A stretch of 64,000 bases of DNA from an uncultured bacterium (GCA_950022495.1 CATLLJ010000004.1:47730-111729), one strand, 5' to 3'; shown: positions 33,098 to 41,349, counted from the stretch's first letter. Translations and numbers: made by a program. Notes: generated by a model from the letters alone, not told the origin.

Positions 33098-34675
33098 TTA
33101 AGCTTTTGCTTTTGACTTGTCTGCTAATTCGCTGTCAACTCTTAAAAATACAGGATGAATATCTTCTTTTGAAATCAATTTACCTGTTTTTAGATTTGAT
33201 GTTGTTACATTTTCTAACTTAGTAGATAAATCGTAAGACAATTGTTTTGCCATATCTTCAGCAATATTAGGACAATAAGGGTAAATCAATGAAGATACAA
33301 CGCACATAACTTCAAGTACAGTTGCAAGAACCTGTCCGCATTCTGTCATTTTTTCTTCTTTTGCAAGTGTCCAAGGTGCATTGTCTGTTACAAATTTGTT
33401 TGTAGCATCGACAAGTGAAATAATTTCTTGTGCAGCTTCTTGAATTTCAAAATGATTGAAGTGGTTTTCTACAATTTTCACTGTTCCTAAAGCTGTTCTT
33501 AGTAAACTTTCAGCTTCTTTTGAACGGTTAGTTAAGAATTCTTCTTTAATTTCACCGTCAAAGTATTTTACAAGCATTGATAAACTTCTGTTTAACAGAT
33601 TGCCCATGCTGTTTGCAAGGTGAGCATTAACTTTTTCTTTGAAATCTTGATCTGAATAGTTTCCGTCACGTCCGCATGGTGCTGATGTTGCCATGTAATA
33701 TCTGAACGCATCAGGATGAGCAAGTTCAAAATTTTCAAGAACAGATGTTGGAGATACAACGTTGCCTAAAGATTTTGACATTTTTGTTTCATCAATTGTA
33801 ATCCAGCCGTGAGCAAAAATATGTTTTGGTAATGGTAATTCTAATGCCATCAAAATTCCAATCCAGTAAATGCTGTGGAATTTCAAAATATCTTTCCCGA
33901 TAACATGAACATCAACCGGCCATAATTGTTTAAACTGTTCAGAAGGATTTTCTGTATCGTAACCGATTGCGGTGATGTAGTTTGAAAGTGCGTCAATCCA
34001 AACATAGATTGATTGTTCAGGGTCGTCTAATACGTCAATACCCCAGCCTACATTTGCTTTATTACGTGAAACAGAAATATCTTGAATATCTTCCAGCTGG
34101 TTCAGAACTTCGTTTGCTCTGAAACTTGGTACGATAAATTCAGGGTTTTCTTTGATATGTTTAATAATTGCATCTTTATATGCTGATAATTTGAAGAAAT
34201 AGTTTTCTTCTTTTACAATTTCCGGTTTTTTCAAATGGTCAGGGCAAAGTCCGTCCTCGGTTAAATCTTTTGGATTTAAGAAGCATTCACAGCCTGAGCA
34301 GTACAAGCCTTCGTATTCGTGTTTATAAATGTCGCCTTTTTCAACAAGTTTTTTAAATATTTTTTGAACAACTTTTTCGTGGTCTTCATCAGTTGTACGG
34401 ATAAATCTGTTGTATTTAACATCAAGTGCAGCCCACGCATCTTTGAATTTTTGAGCATTTTCGTCACATAATTCTTTTGGAGTTTTGCCTTGAGCAGCTG
34501 ATGTTTTTTGAATTTTAACACCGTGTTCGTCGGTTCCTGTTAGAAAAAACATATTATCGGTTCTTTGAGAATAATGTCTTGCGATAATATCTGTAAGAAT
34601 TTTTTCATAAGCGTGTCCGATATGCGGAGCTCCGTTAACATAATCAATTGCGGTTGTTAAATAATATTTATCCAT
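33098..34675 (-). CDS. metG: Methionyl-tRNA synthetase
   Basis: Class I synthetase, 525 residues, the shorter form without a C-terminal tRNA-binding extension. HIGH is at residues 18-21, KMSKSLGN is present near 300, and one zinc knuckle is visible (C126-x2-C129 ... C144-x2-H147). AGAGGGAAAATTAA precedes the ATG. No T-box or SAM-type leader is seen upstream. Confidence 0.97.
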   Translation of the reverse strand: MDKYYLTTAIDYVNGAPHIGHAYEKILTDIIARHYSQRTDNMFFLTGTDEHGVKIQKTSAAQGKTPKELCDENAQKFKDAWAALDVKYNRFIRTTDEDHEKVVQKIFKKLVEKGDIYKHEYEGLYCSGCECFLNPKDLTEDGLCPDHLKKPEIVKEENYFFKLSAYKDAIIKHIKENPEFIVPSFRANEVLNQLEDIQDISVSRNKANVGWGIDVLDDPEQSIYVWIDALSNYITAIGYDTENPSEQFKQLWPVDVHVIGKDILKFHSIYWIGILMALELPLPKHIFAHGWITIDETKMSKSLGNVVSPTSVLENFELAHPDAFRYYMATSAPCGRDGNYSDQDFKEKVNAHLANSMGNLLNRSLSMLVKYFDGEIKEEFLTNRSKEAESLLRTALGTVKIVENHFNHFEIQEAAQEIISLVDATNKFVTDNAPWTLAKEEKMTECGQVLATVLEVMCVVSSLIYPYCPNIAEDMAKQLSYDLSTKLENVTTSNLKTGKLISKEDIHPVFLRVDSELADKSKAKA

Positions 34676-34807
34676 TTAATTTTCCCTCTTAAATTTACTA
34701 TTTATAATAAAATCCTATCATAAAGTTATAATTTTTGATATATAACGCAATTTTTGAATATAAAAATACTTTATATATAAGTAGGTTGAAAATAAAGGAA
34801 AAGTATT

Positions 34808-35293
34808 ATGTTTGGAAATTGGGTAAATTCTCTGGATAGTCTTGCTGCCGGCGGCGTAATTGATTTTGACGCTCCTTCATATTTGTTAGACCAGCCGGCT
34901 AGATACGTTGGTCATCCAAAATTTTCAGAATTACCTATGACAGAGTTATCTTTGCTTCCTGAAGGCGTAAAGTTGAAAGATTTGCCCCGTGTGGATGAAT
35001 TTAACAACTCTAATAAAAATCTCGTAACAAATCTAAGCTGGAAAAAACGAGTTTTCGGTCTATTAGCCGGAGCAGGTGCAATTGCTCTTGCAGTTTTAGG
35101 ATTTAAAAAGTTTGGTCTGGGAAAACTTTTCGGAAAAGGTAAAAAAGTTGTAAAAAAAGCCAAACCGAAACCATCGGGTAAAAAAGCTAAAAATATTACA
35201 TCAGGATTGAAAAATTTTGGCAAAAAAGTTTGGAGTTATATTAAGACTCCGTTTACGTGGATTGGCGGTAAATTTAAAAAGAAAACCCCGTAA
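34808..35293 (+). CDS. Hypothetical protein with one membrane helix and very basic C-terminus, 161 aa
   Basis: AAAGGAAAAG precedes the ATG. Residues 1-75 are polar; a hydrophobic helix follows (RVFGLLAGAGAIALAVLGF, about 81-99), and the remainder is extremely Lys-rich (GKGKKVVKKAKPKPSGKKAKN), ending in ...GGKFKKKTP. The tail could bind nucleic acid or anionic lipid on the cytoplasmic side. No family recognised; a terminator follows. Confidence 0.8.
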   Translation: MFGNWVNSLDSLAAGGVIDFDAPSYLLDQPARYVGHPKFSELPMTELSLLPEGVKLKDLPRVDEFNNSNKNLVTNLSWKKRVFGLLAGAGAIALAVLGFKKFGLGKLFGKGKKVVKKAKPKPSGKKAKNITSGLKNFGKKVWSYIKTPFTWIGGKFKKKTP

Positions 35294-35305
35294 TTTTTAT
35301 AAACT

Positions 35306-35332
35306 AAAAGGTCAGGTATATTACCTGACCTT
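35306..35332 (+). terminator. Rho-independent terminator
   Basis: AAGGTCAGGTA and TACCTGACCTT form a stem between the convergent 161-aa gene and adk, followed by TGTTATTTTT on the plus strand. Confidence 0.8.
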
Positions 35333-35356
35333 GTTATTTTTAAATTTTAATTATTA

Positions 35357-36016
35357 TTAGTCATTAATTACTTCTAAAAGTCTTTCCCATACTTCATCAA
35401 TTGAACCGTCGGCATTGATTGTTCTTAAAACTCCTCTTGTTTTGTAATAATCAATCAGTGGAGCAGTTTCGCGGAAATATGTTTCAAAACGTGCGTGTGC
35501 GGTTTCTTCGTTGTCGTCTTTTCTTTGAACCAATACAGTTCCGCATTTGTCGCAAACTCCTTCAACTTTTGTAGGTTTTGTTTTTAAGTTATATATTTCT
35601 CCGCAAATCGGGCATGAGCGGCGATTTACAATTCTGGAAACTAAAACACTTTCATCAATATCAAAATAAATTGCTCTAAAACTTGTTTTGATATCGCCGT
35701 TTATATCAGAATTTATTTGTTCAAGCATGTCTGCCTGCTCAATGCTTCTAGGATATCCGTCAAGAATATAGCCTTCATTACAATCATCTTCTGATAATCT
35801 ATCTTTGATAATTGAGCCGACTAAATCCACAGGAACAAGATTACCTTTGTCAATAAAAGATTTTGCAATTTTACCGTTAGGAGTTTCTTTTGCAATTTCT
35901 GCTCTTAGTAATGAACCGGTATCAACATGCGGAAAACCTAAGTATTCTGCTAATTTTGATGTTTGAGTTCCTTTGCCGCAAGCCGGAGGTCCTAAGAAAA
36001 TAAGTTCTTTTTTCAT
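35357..36016 (-). CDS. adk: Adenylate kinase, zinc-containing LID form
   Basis: Interconverts 2 ADP with ATP and AMP. The true start is the ATG at 36016 (MKKELIFLGPPACGKGTQ), giving 219 residues; the track start adds 38 residues of leader. P-loop GPPACGKGT at 9-17, DTGSLLRAE, LDGYPRS, and a LID with CPIC ... CDKC that should bind zinc, as in Gram-positive-type enzymes. Confidence 0.96.
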   Translation of the reverse strand: MKKELIFLGPPACGKGTQTSKLAEYLGFPHVDTGSLLRAEIAKETPNGKIAKSFIDKGNLVPVDLVGSIIKDRLSEDDCNEGYILDGYPRSIEQADMLEQINSDINGDIKTSFRAIYFDIDESVLVSRIVNRRSCPICGEIYNLKTKPTKVEGVCDKCGTVLVQRKDDNEETAHARFETYFRETAPLIDYYKTRGVLRTINADGSIDEVWERLLEVIND

Positions 36017-36369
36017 GATGTCACTCTTTTCTATATTAATATAACTTTTTTGATTTTTAACAATACCCATATTATTATCTTCTTCTCTACTCTTAATCCA
36101 ATTAACAGAACAATTGTACACCAAGCCCAATTTTAATTCAACAAAAATAGTAAATAATCAACATAAAGCAATACAGAGCAGTTGGGGGAGATGCTCCAAC
36201 TGCTCGTCTGATAACATATATTATTGTATAAAATAAGCTGGATTACTTCTGCGGTAAATGTAAAAGTAATTTAATACTCACGTTTGATTTTCCCCTCACA
36301 ATGACGTAAATATGTATTGTCATTGCGAGGGCTTTAGCCCGTGGCAATCCATTAAAATCAAAGTTGAAT
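36017..36369. other. Intergenic region upstream of adk with hairpin and repeat copy d
   Basis: The adk leader occupies the first 100 bases (TTGTTA and TATTAA on the minus strand are a plausible promoter). A hairpin GAGCAGTTGG / CCAACTGCTC lies at 36176-36205. The rest is dispersed repeat copy d. Confidence 0.6.
36235..36354. repeat. Dispersed repeat copy d (left border of the third Xre island)
   Basis: AAGCTGGATTACTTCTG start, AAATGTAAAAGTAATTTAATAC middle, and palindromic CATTGCGAGGGC/GCCCGTGGCAATCC end, as in copies b and c. It borders the Xre genes at 36370-37742. Confidence 0.85.
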
Positions 36370-36642
36370 TTACTCGTCCATTAAAACAAAATCTTCACCA
36401 AGTTCTTCTTCAAGCATTTTTGCAAATTCAGAGAACTTTATACCAAGAGCTTCAGACATTCTCCAAGCAGTAATAAGATGAATACTATATAGACCACGTT
36501 CAATTTTACTAACATTGCTTTTGTCAAAGTCATATTCCATTGCAAGTTTGTTAATAGATAAACTAAGTTTTGTTGTACGATTTTTACGTATTACATTACC
36601 AACTGCTTTTTTGAATTGTAAACTTTTATCTCTATTTTGCAT
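36370..36642 (-). CDS. Xre-like helix-turn-helix regulator, 90 aa
   Basis: A divergent HTH_3: NRTTKLSLSINKLAMEYDFDKSNVSKIERGLYSIHLITAWRMSEALGIKFSEFAKMLEEELGEDFVLMDE. The SNVSKIERG recognition helix is clear although the first helix is unusual. The acidic tail is short. Fourth gene of the island in transcription order. Confidence 0.85.
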   Translation of the reverse strand: MQNRDKSLQFKKAVGNVIRKNRTTKLSLSINKLAMEYDFDKSNVSKIERGLYSIHLITAWRMSEALGIKFSEFAKMLEEELGEDFVLMDE

Positions 36643-36702
36643 TTAATAATCGTAGTTGTTATATTATATGTAAGTGTGGCTTATAGACCAACAAAATGAT
36701 AT

Positions 36703-36918
36703 CTAAAATTCAAAGAAGGTTTTAGGATGAACATTTAAAGCTTTTGCGATATCTATCAATGTACTTGTCGGCAGATTTGATTCGCCTCGTTCAATCATTC
36801 CAATGTAGTTGCGGCTTTTTTCAACAAGTTCAGCAAGCTTTTTTTGCGACAAATTTTTGGATTTTCTCACATCGCTAATATTTTTACCAATAATAAACAA
36901 TTTCATATTTTTGTTCAT
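36703..36918 (-). CDS. Xre-family helix-turn-helix regulator, 71 aa
   Basis: The start at 36918 has AGG ten bases upstream and avoids overlap with the upstream gene; the track start at 36963 would overlap it by 20 bases. HTH_3: VRKSKNLSQKKLAELVEKSRNYIGMIERGESNLPTSTLIDIAKALNVHPKTFFEF. No other domain. Confidence 0.87.
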   Translation of the reverse strand: MNKNMKLFIIGKNISDVRKSKNLSQKKLAELVEKSRNYIGMIERGESNLPTSTLIDIAKALNVHPKTFFEF

Positions 36919-36943
36919 ATTTGTACCTAGAGTGTTTAAAAGA

Positions 36944-37273
36944 TTATTTATTGTAATCTTCAAAAGATCTCATAATTTTGTATAATAATTGCTTTTTGTT
37001 TATGGAGTATTTACTGTACATTTCTTGTATTTTTTTATCAAGTAATTTTTCATTACTTAAATGTTCATATTCAAATAGTTCATTTGGTTCAATTTCTGCA
37101 CCTTTGATAATGCTGTAAAGTGCTTTTAAAGAAGGTGTTACTTTACCGGTTTCTATTTTACTATAGTTAGATGTATCAATATTGGCTTTTTCGCATAAAT
37201 TCTCTTGAGTATAACCTTTTCCTTTTCGTATCTCTTTGAGTCTTAAGCCAAAATTTTTCTTGTTAAAATCCAT
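36944..37273 (-). CDS. Xre-family regulator with C-terminal tail, 109 aa
   Basis: HTH_3 (KEIRKGKGYTQENLCEKANIDTSNYSKIETGKVTPSLKALYSIIKGAEIEPNELFEYE) plus a helical 40-residue tail. It is a paralogue of the 37410 protein: both have IEPNE(L/F) after the HTH and a similar-length tail. Likely dimerisation or ligand part; unknown. Confidence 0.9.
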   Translation of the reverse strand: MDFNKKNFGLRLKEIRKGKGYTQENLCEKANIDTSNYSKIETGKVTPSLKALYSIIKGAEIEPNELFEYEHLSNEKLLDKKIQEMYSKYSINKKQLLYKIMRSFEDYNK

Positions 37274-37409
37274 ATCTATATTTTACCTATATGCAGGTTT
37301 CTACTTAATAGCAGACTTGCCTATTTTTATGTTAAAATTTGGTTATTTTGTGTTAAAAAATTGCAAATAAATAAAGTTTTATTTTAATTTATTGGCAATT
37401 TGACAAATT

Positions 37410-37742
37410 TTATTCGTTTATTTTTTTTAAGATTTCAAGCACATTTGTTTTTAGTTTTGTTGAAAGAGGCTTTATATATTCCTGTATTTCAATATCAATA
37501 GCTTCTTTTGAGTTATTACTAAATTTAAGAAAACTCAAAAATTCATTAGGCTCAATATTCAAAGTTTCAACAAGTGTACAGAAAGTTGTGAACGATGGGT
37601 AATTTTTGCCATTTTCAATATTGCTTAAGTTACTTTGGTCAATATCAAGTTGTGCACTTAATTCTTCTTGTGTGAGCCCCAACTCATCTCGTTTATTTTT
37701 GACAATTAGACCTATTAATTTTTTACATTTTATATCATCCAT
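37410..37742 (-). CDS. Xre-family regulator with C-terminal tail, 110 aa
   Basis: HTH_3 (NKRDELGLTQEELSAQLDIDQSNLSNIENGKNYPSFTTFCTLVETLNIEPNEFLSFLKF) followed by a helical tail ending NVLEILKKINE. It faces the small 72-aa gene at 37874 across a 130-base AT-rich divergent region, exactly the arrangement of 23143 versus 23623. Confidence 0.9.
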   Translation of the reverse strand: MDDIKCKKLIGLIVKNKRDELGLTQEELSAQLDIDQSNLSNIENGKNYPSFTTFCTLVETLNIEPNEFLSFLKFSNNSKEAIDIEIQEYIKPLSTKLKTNVLEILKKINE

Positions 37743-37873
37743 TCTTATAAGTTTATACTTGTTTATTAAAGAAGTTAATTGTGAATTCGCATAATTTGCA
37801 TAAAATATGTTTGTAATGTATATTTATTGTATAGTATGCAAAATTTTTGAATATAAATTAGCAAAGGAGAAAA

Positions 37874-38092
37874 ATGAACGAAAAAATTTTATTACAATCA
37901 GAAAACAGAGAAAAAGAAAATAGAACACTGGATATTCTGGTAAACCTGAACAGTTATCTTGAAATAGCCGCTTCATACGTTGGCAATAACGATAACAACA
38001 AGGAGTTATTCCACATAGGGTTGTTAATCGACAACATGCAAAAAGAAGTAAGAGAATTGATGGAAATCAACGGTTTATTGGAAAGTGAGTAG
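37874..38092 (+). CDS. Small hypothetical protein of the Xre islands, 72 aa
   Basis: AAAGGAG precedes the ATG. The product is a short acidic, Asn/Glu-rich, probably all-helical protein (LLQSENREKENRTLDILVNLNSYLEIA... LIDNMQKEVRELMEINGLLESE), without signal peptide. A nearly identical but frameshifted copy lies at 23623. Both are divergent from a tailed Xre gene and followed by a dispersed repeat. It could be a partner or target of the regulator; no family is recognised. Confidence 0.85.
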   Translation: MNEKILLQSENREKENRTLDILVNLNSYLEIAASYVGNNDNNKELFHIGLLIDNMQKEVRELMEINGLLESE

Positions 38093-38105
38093 AATATTTT
38101 AAAAT

Positions 38106-38191
38106 AAGCTAGATTGCTTCGTCGTTTCACTCCTCGCAATGACAATAGGAGCTAAGTCATTGCGAGGGCTTTAGCCCGTGGCAATCTATTA
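38106..38191. repeat. Dispersed repeat copy e, shortened (right border of the third Xre island)
   Basis: AAGCTAGATTGCTTCGTCG then the nested palindrome CCTCGCAATGAC / GTCATTGCGAGG and GCCCGTGGCAATCTATTAA. It lacks the AAATGTAAA-GTAATTTAATAC middle of copies b-d. The remaining bases to 38369 are non-coding, with the HTH-independent palindrome GGGGTTTACACCCC and an extended -10 for the next gene. Confidence 0.8.
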
Positions 38192-38357
38192 AACACTTAA
38201 GTTGAGCAGTTGGGCTGAAACAACCTTGTTCTACTTTGACACCCTCCCCTTTACTTTCCTCCCATCAAGGGCGGGCAACATGTGAGTCGGGGTTTACACC
38301 CCAACAAAATACTTATAGATTTTATGTAAACATTTTTATTTTGAGCTAAATTTATGC

Positions 38358-38363
38358 TATTAT
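38358..38363 (+). promoter_or_regulatory. Extended -10 element very close to the NUDIX start codon
   Basis: TATGCTATTAT gives a TGn-extended -10 (TATTAT, 38358-38363) only seven bases before the ATG at 38370, and no ribosome-binding site is present. The transcript may therefore be leaderless. Confidence 0.55.
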
Positions 38364-38369
38364 TTTTCT

Positions 38370-38912
38370 ATGAATTTTGAAGAAAAAACACTTACTTCTA
38401 AGGTCGTTTATGATGGTAAGGTCATTACTGTTATAAAAGATGATGTTGAAGTTGCTGACGGTCACAAATCTTTTAGAGAAGTTATCCTGCACAGCGGCGG
38501 TGTGGTTATTGTCGCTTTAAAGGATTCTACAACAATTTTGCTTGTTAAACAATACCGCTATCCTTTAAAGCAAACAGTTTTGGAGCTTCCGGCAGGCAAG
38601 TTAGAAATTGGCGAAGATCCCGATGAGGCTTGCAAGCGTGAACTTGAAGAGGAAACCGGTTACAGAGCAAAAAGCTGGAAGTCTTTAGGTTATATCAATA
38701 CAACACCGGGAATTTGTACGGAAAAATTGTATTTGTATCTTGCTTCAGATTTAGAATTTGTCGGCGAACATCCGGATGAAGGCGAAATTATTAAGTGTTA
38801 TGAATATAAATTTTCTGAGATTTTCCAAATGATAAATGACGGCACAATCAATGATGCAAAAACAATTTGTGCACTATCCCGTGCATTTTGTGGAGGATTT
38901 ACACATGATTAA
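38370..38912 (+). CDS. nudF: NUDIX hydrolase, ADP-ribose pyrophosphatase type
   Basis: Hydrolyses ADP-ribose and related nucleoside diphosphate sugars. The Nudix box is GKLEIGEDPDEACKRELEEETGY (G-x5-E-x7-RELEEE-x-G), preceded by LLVKQYRYPLKQTVLELPAGKLE, typical of the NudF/YqkG group. 180 residues. The start lacks a ribosome-binding site (see the -10 element). The stop overlaps the next gene by eight bases. Confidence 0.93.
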   Translation: MNFEEKTLTSKVVYDGKVITVIKDDVEVADGHKSFREVILHSGGVVIVALKDSTTILLVKQYRYPLKQTVLELPAGKLEIGEDPDEACKRELEEETGYRAKSWKSLGYINTTPGICTEKLYLYLASDLEFVGEHPDEGEIIKCYEYKFSEIFQMINDGTINDAKTICALSRAFCGGFTHD

Positions 38913-39705
38913 AATGATTGCTACTGATATTGACGGAACTATTTTGAAATGGGGGTTAGAATTTACTCCTGCAATGAAAGATTGTGTTGAAAAACTAAAA
39001 CAGTCAGGAATTAAATTGGTTCTTGTCACCGGCAGAATGCATTGTGCCACATTGCCTGTTGCAAAAGAACTCGGGCTTGATACTCCGATAATTTCTTATC
39101 AGGGTGGCTTGATTAAAGATTGTGAAAACAATACACTTTATCAAAAAAATTTATCAAATGATTATGCAAAAGAAATTATCAAATGGGCAAGAGAAAATAA
39201 TATTCATATAAATTTGTATCTTGACGATAAACTTTATGTTGAGCAGGATAATGATATTGTTAAATCATATACCGACGGAAAATTTATTGATTATACAGTG
39301 TGCAATTTTGACGATTTGGAAATTGAGAATGTTAATAAAATTCTTGCAATAGATTTAAATGATGCTGAAAAAGTTACGGGCTGGGTAAACGAGTTAAAAG
39401 AAAAATATCCGGATTTATATATTGTGAAATCAACTCCATATTTCTGTGAAATCGGCTGCAGTGATGCAAAAAAATCACTTGGGGTTCAGCATCTGTGTGA
39501 AATGTGGGGGATAAAACCTGAAGAAGTTTTGACAATCGGCGATCAGAACAATGATATTGATTTAGTTCAATGCGGCGGAATAGGTGTTGCTATGGGAAAC
39601 GGCACACCCGAATTAAAGGAATGTGCCGATTTCATAACTGATACCGTTGAAAATGACGGTTTTGTAAAAGCTGTCGAAAAATTTGTTATTCCAGTTCAGG
39701 AATAG
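38905..39705 (+). CDS. HAD superfamily (Cof-type) phosphatase
   Basis: The true start is at 38905, with GGAGG seven to twelve bases upstream, giving MIKMIATDIDGTIL: motif I is DIDGT. Motif II TGR lies in VLVTGRMHCA, and the C-terminal motif TIGDQNNDIDL closes the active site. The Cof subfamily cap and KSLGVQHLCEMWGIKPEEVLTIGDQNND are classic. 267 residues; substrates are usually sugar phosphates or FMN. Coupled to nudF. Confidence 0.93.
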   Translation: MIKMIATDIDGTILKWGLEFTPAMKDCVEKLKQSGIKLVLVTGRMHCATLPVAKELGLDTPIISYQGGLIKDCENNTLYQKNLSNDYAKEIIKWARENNIHINLYLDDKLYVEQDNDIVKSYTDGKFIDYTVCNFDDLEIENVNKILAIDLNDAEKVTGWVNELKEKYPDLYIVKSTPYFCEIGCSDAKKSLGVQHLCEMWGIKPEEVLTIGDQNNDIDLVQCGGIGVAMGNGTPELKECADFITDTVENDGFVKAVEKFVIPVQE

Positions 39706-40381
39706 TAAATTTAACTCCGCATCTTGAGCAATAGATTTGTAAACCATCTTCATCAAGGTCTACATCTGCCAGTCCCATTACTCTTGTTTTTCCGTTTTCG
39801 TCTTTTGTAACTTTGAATTTAAGTTTACATTCCGGACAAACTGCGTAAGTAATATCGCCAACTTTTGTAATTTCAGCTTTTGGAGATTCTTTTACTCTTT
39901 TTTTAGAGGGTGTGGCATCATTTATACCTTCACCTCCGCAATAATGATCAACAAATTCTGCTAAAATATTACCTAAACCGCCCATTGGAACATAGTTTCT
40001 AATTGGTTCAATAACAACAGCGTTACCATAAGCAATAACTTCAGCGGTTCCGCCTGTGCCGTACATTACAGGGGTGATTTCAAAACGGAAATTAATAATA
40101 GCATTAGCACCGATTCTTCTTGCAGAAGAAACCATTCTGTCCCAGGCTCTTTGACGAACTTCGTCTGACAATTCTGTATATGATGTTAATTCACCACCGG
40201 TTACGTTTTTACAGCCCATCATTGTATCTTGAACAAAGTCTTTTGCTCTCATTGAGATACCCCAGACAACACCTTTGTAATCCATTACCTGATAACCTTC
40301 AAAGGTTTCTTTTTCGGTTACAAGAATTCGGCTGCCAACTTCGGGTCTGGTTCCAGCCAGTAAGTCTTCACGATTAATCAT
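39686..40381 (-). CDS. YbjQ/UPF0145-type domain fused to a zinc ribbon, 231 aa
   Basis: Residues 15-135 match the YbjQ (heavy-metal-binding-domain, UPF0145) fold: ILVTEKETFEGYQVMDYKGVVWGISMRAKDF ... RRIGANAIINFRFEITPV. A C-terminal zinc ribbon follows (CPECKLKF ... CSRCGVKFTIPE), not usual for YbjQ. AAAGGATGG precedes the ATG. It overlaps the upstream membrane gene by ATGA, and its 3' end overlaps the HAD gene by 20 bases. Confidence 0.88.
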   Translation of the reverse strand: MINREDLLAGTRPEVGSRILVTEKETFEGYQVMDYKGVVWGISMRAKDFVQDTMMGCKNVTGGELTSYTELSDEVRQRAWDRMVSSARRIGANAIINFRFEITPVMYGTGGTAEVIAYGNAVVIEPIRNYVPMGGLGNILAEFVDHYCGGEGINDATPSKKRVKESPKAEITKVGDITYAVCPECKLKFKVTKDENGKTRVMGLADVDLDEDGLQIYCSRCGVKFTIPELE

Positions 40382-40983
40382 AATTCCATCCTTTCTTTAT
40401 TCATTTGTTTCATAATTATGTTTGAATATTCTTCTTCTAAATCTAAAAGAGCCTGTTTTTGCTTAATATATCCTTCGCAGGTTTTACCTTCAACAAGTTT
40501 TTCGCAGCCTTTGCAGATGCGGTCGCCGCTGCGTTTTTTGTTATAAATTGTCCGTAGAATTATAAATACAAGAATACTTCCAAATCCTGTGTATATGTTG
40601 AATTTGAAACTAACAACAAAAAATGCGGCAAGAAAAATTCCGTCATAAAATCTTATAAAATCTTTGGTTAATCTGCGGAATTTTGAATAAATTGTTGGAT
40701 AAGAAACTACAAAGGTCAAAATAAATCCTGCTAAACCTAAGTAAAAAAACTTATCAAGGTGTACGCTCTTGATTGATGTAATACAAAGGATTGCTGATAT
40801 TAGAAATCCTGTATACAAAATCAGACAACTTCTACATACATATAATCCAAAAATTTTCAAAGTATTATCTTTATATCTTTCACATAATGGTTTATGCAAA
40901 AAGATATATTTATAGAAATGTTTATAAAACAAAAATCTGTATAATAAGGCTTTATTTAGTCTTGTCAGTAACATTTGAGTCAT
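40378..40983 (-). CDS. DUF2085-like membrane protein with Cys motifs, about 201 aa
   Basis: Four hydrophobic helices flank the motif CERYKDNTLKIFGLYVCRSCLILYTGF, which resembles the Cys-rich first segment of DUF2085 proteins. A soluble C-terminus has CKGCEKLVEGKTCEGY. I choose the ATG at 40983 (GGAAGAG upstream); the track start at 41004 lies further into the upstream gene. Function unknown. Confidence 0.75.
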   Translation of the reverse strand: MTQMLLTRLNKALLYRFLFYKHFYKYIFLHKPLCERYKDNTLKIFGLYVCRSCLILYTGFLISAILCITSIKSVHLDKFFYLGLAGFILTFVVSYPTIYSKFRRLTKDFIRFYDGIFLAAFFVVSFKFNIYTGFGSILVFIILRTIYNKKRSGDRICKGCEKLVEGKTCEGYIKQKQALLDLEEEYSNIIMKQMNKERMEL

Positions 40984-41293
40984 TAGTCTCTTCCAGATTA
41001 GCACCGCAAACTTTACAGGTCATGGATTCCATGTTTTCAGAACGGAATGATTCACCGCAAGACGGACATTTATAAAATTTTCGAGATCTAACAGATTTGA
41101 TAAATCCGATAATACCTATAATTATTATTAAGGTCATTAAACCTGTGGTTATAAAATCAGAAGTATCAGGCTGTCTTGTATATGTGGTTTTGCTATTAAC
41201 TTCAATAGTAGTGCTGGTTTTAGCGTTATTATTGTAGTTTTGTGAGAAAACCGGACGCGTTGTTGTTACAGTTTTTCTGTGAAATGTGGTCAT
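40952..41293 (-). CDS. Small membrane protein with C-terminal zinc ribbon, 113 aa
   Basis: AAAGGAG precedes the ATG. Thr/Arg-rich N-terminus (KTVTTTRPVF), one transmembrane helix near 48-63 (TGLMTLIIIIGIIGF), then a zinc ribbon CPSCGESF ... CKVCGANLEE. It is similar in plan to the 41350-41670 protein and is part of the same minus-strand run. Confidence 0.85.
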   Translation of the reverse strand: MTTFHRKTVTTTRPVFSQNYNNNAKTSTTIEVNSKTTYTRQPDTSDFITTGLMTLIIIIGIIGFIKSVRSRKFYKCPSCGESFRSENMESMTCKVCGANLEETNDSNVTDKTK

Positions 41294-41349
41294 ATAAATC
41301 TCCTTTTATTTTTATTGTATACTTTTCATTTATTTTTACATCATATAAA

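Noticed and set aside
8550-38092. A prophage or integrative element carrying the Xre genes
   Set aside because: No integrase, terminase, capsid, portal or lysis gene and no tRNA attachment site appears in the region; the Xre genes lie in several separate islands.
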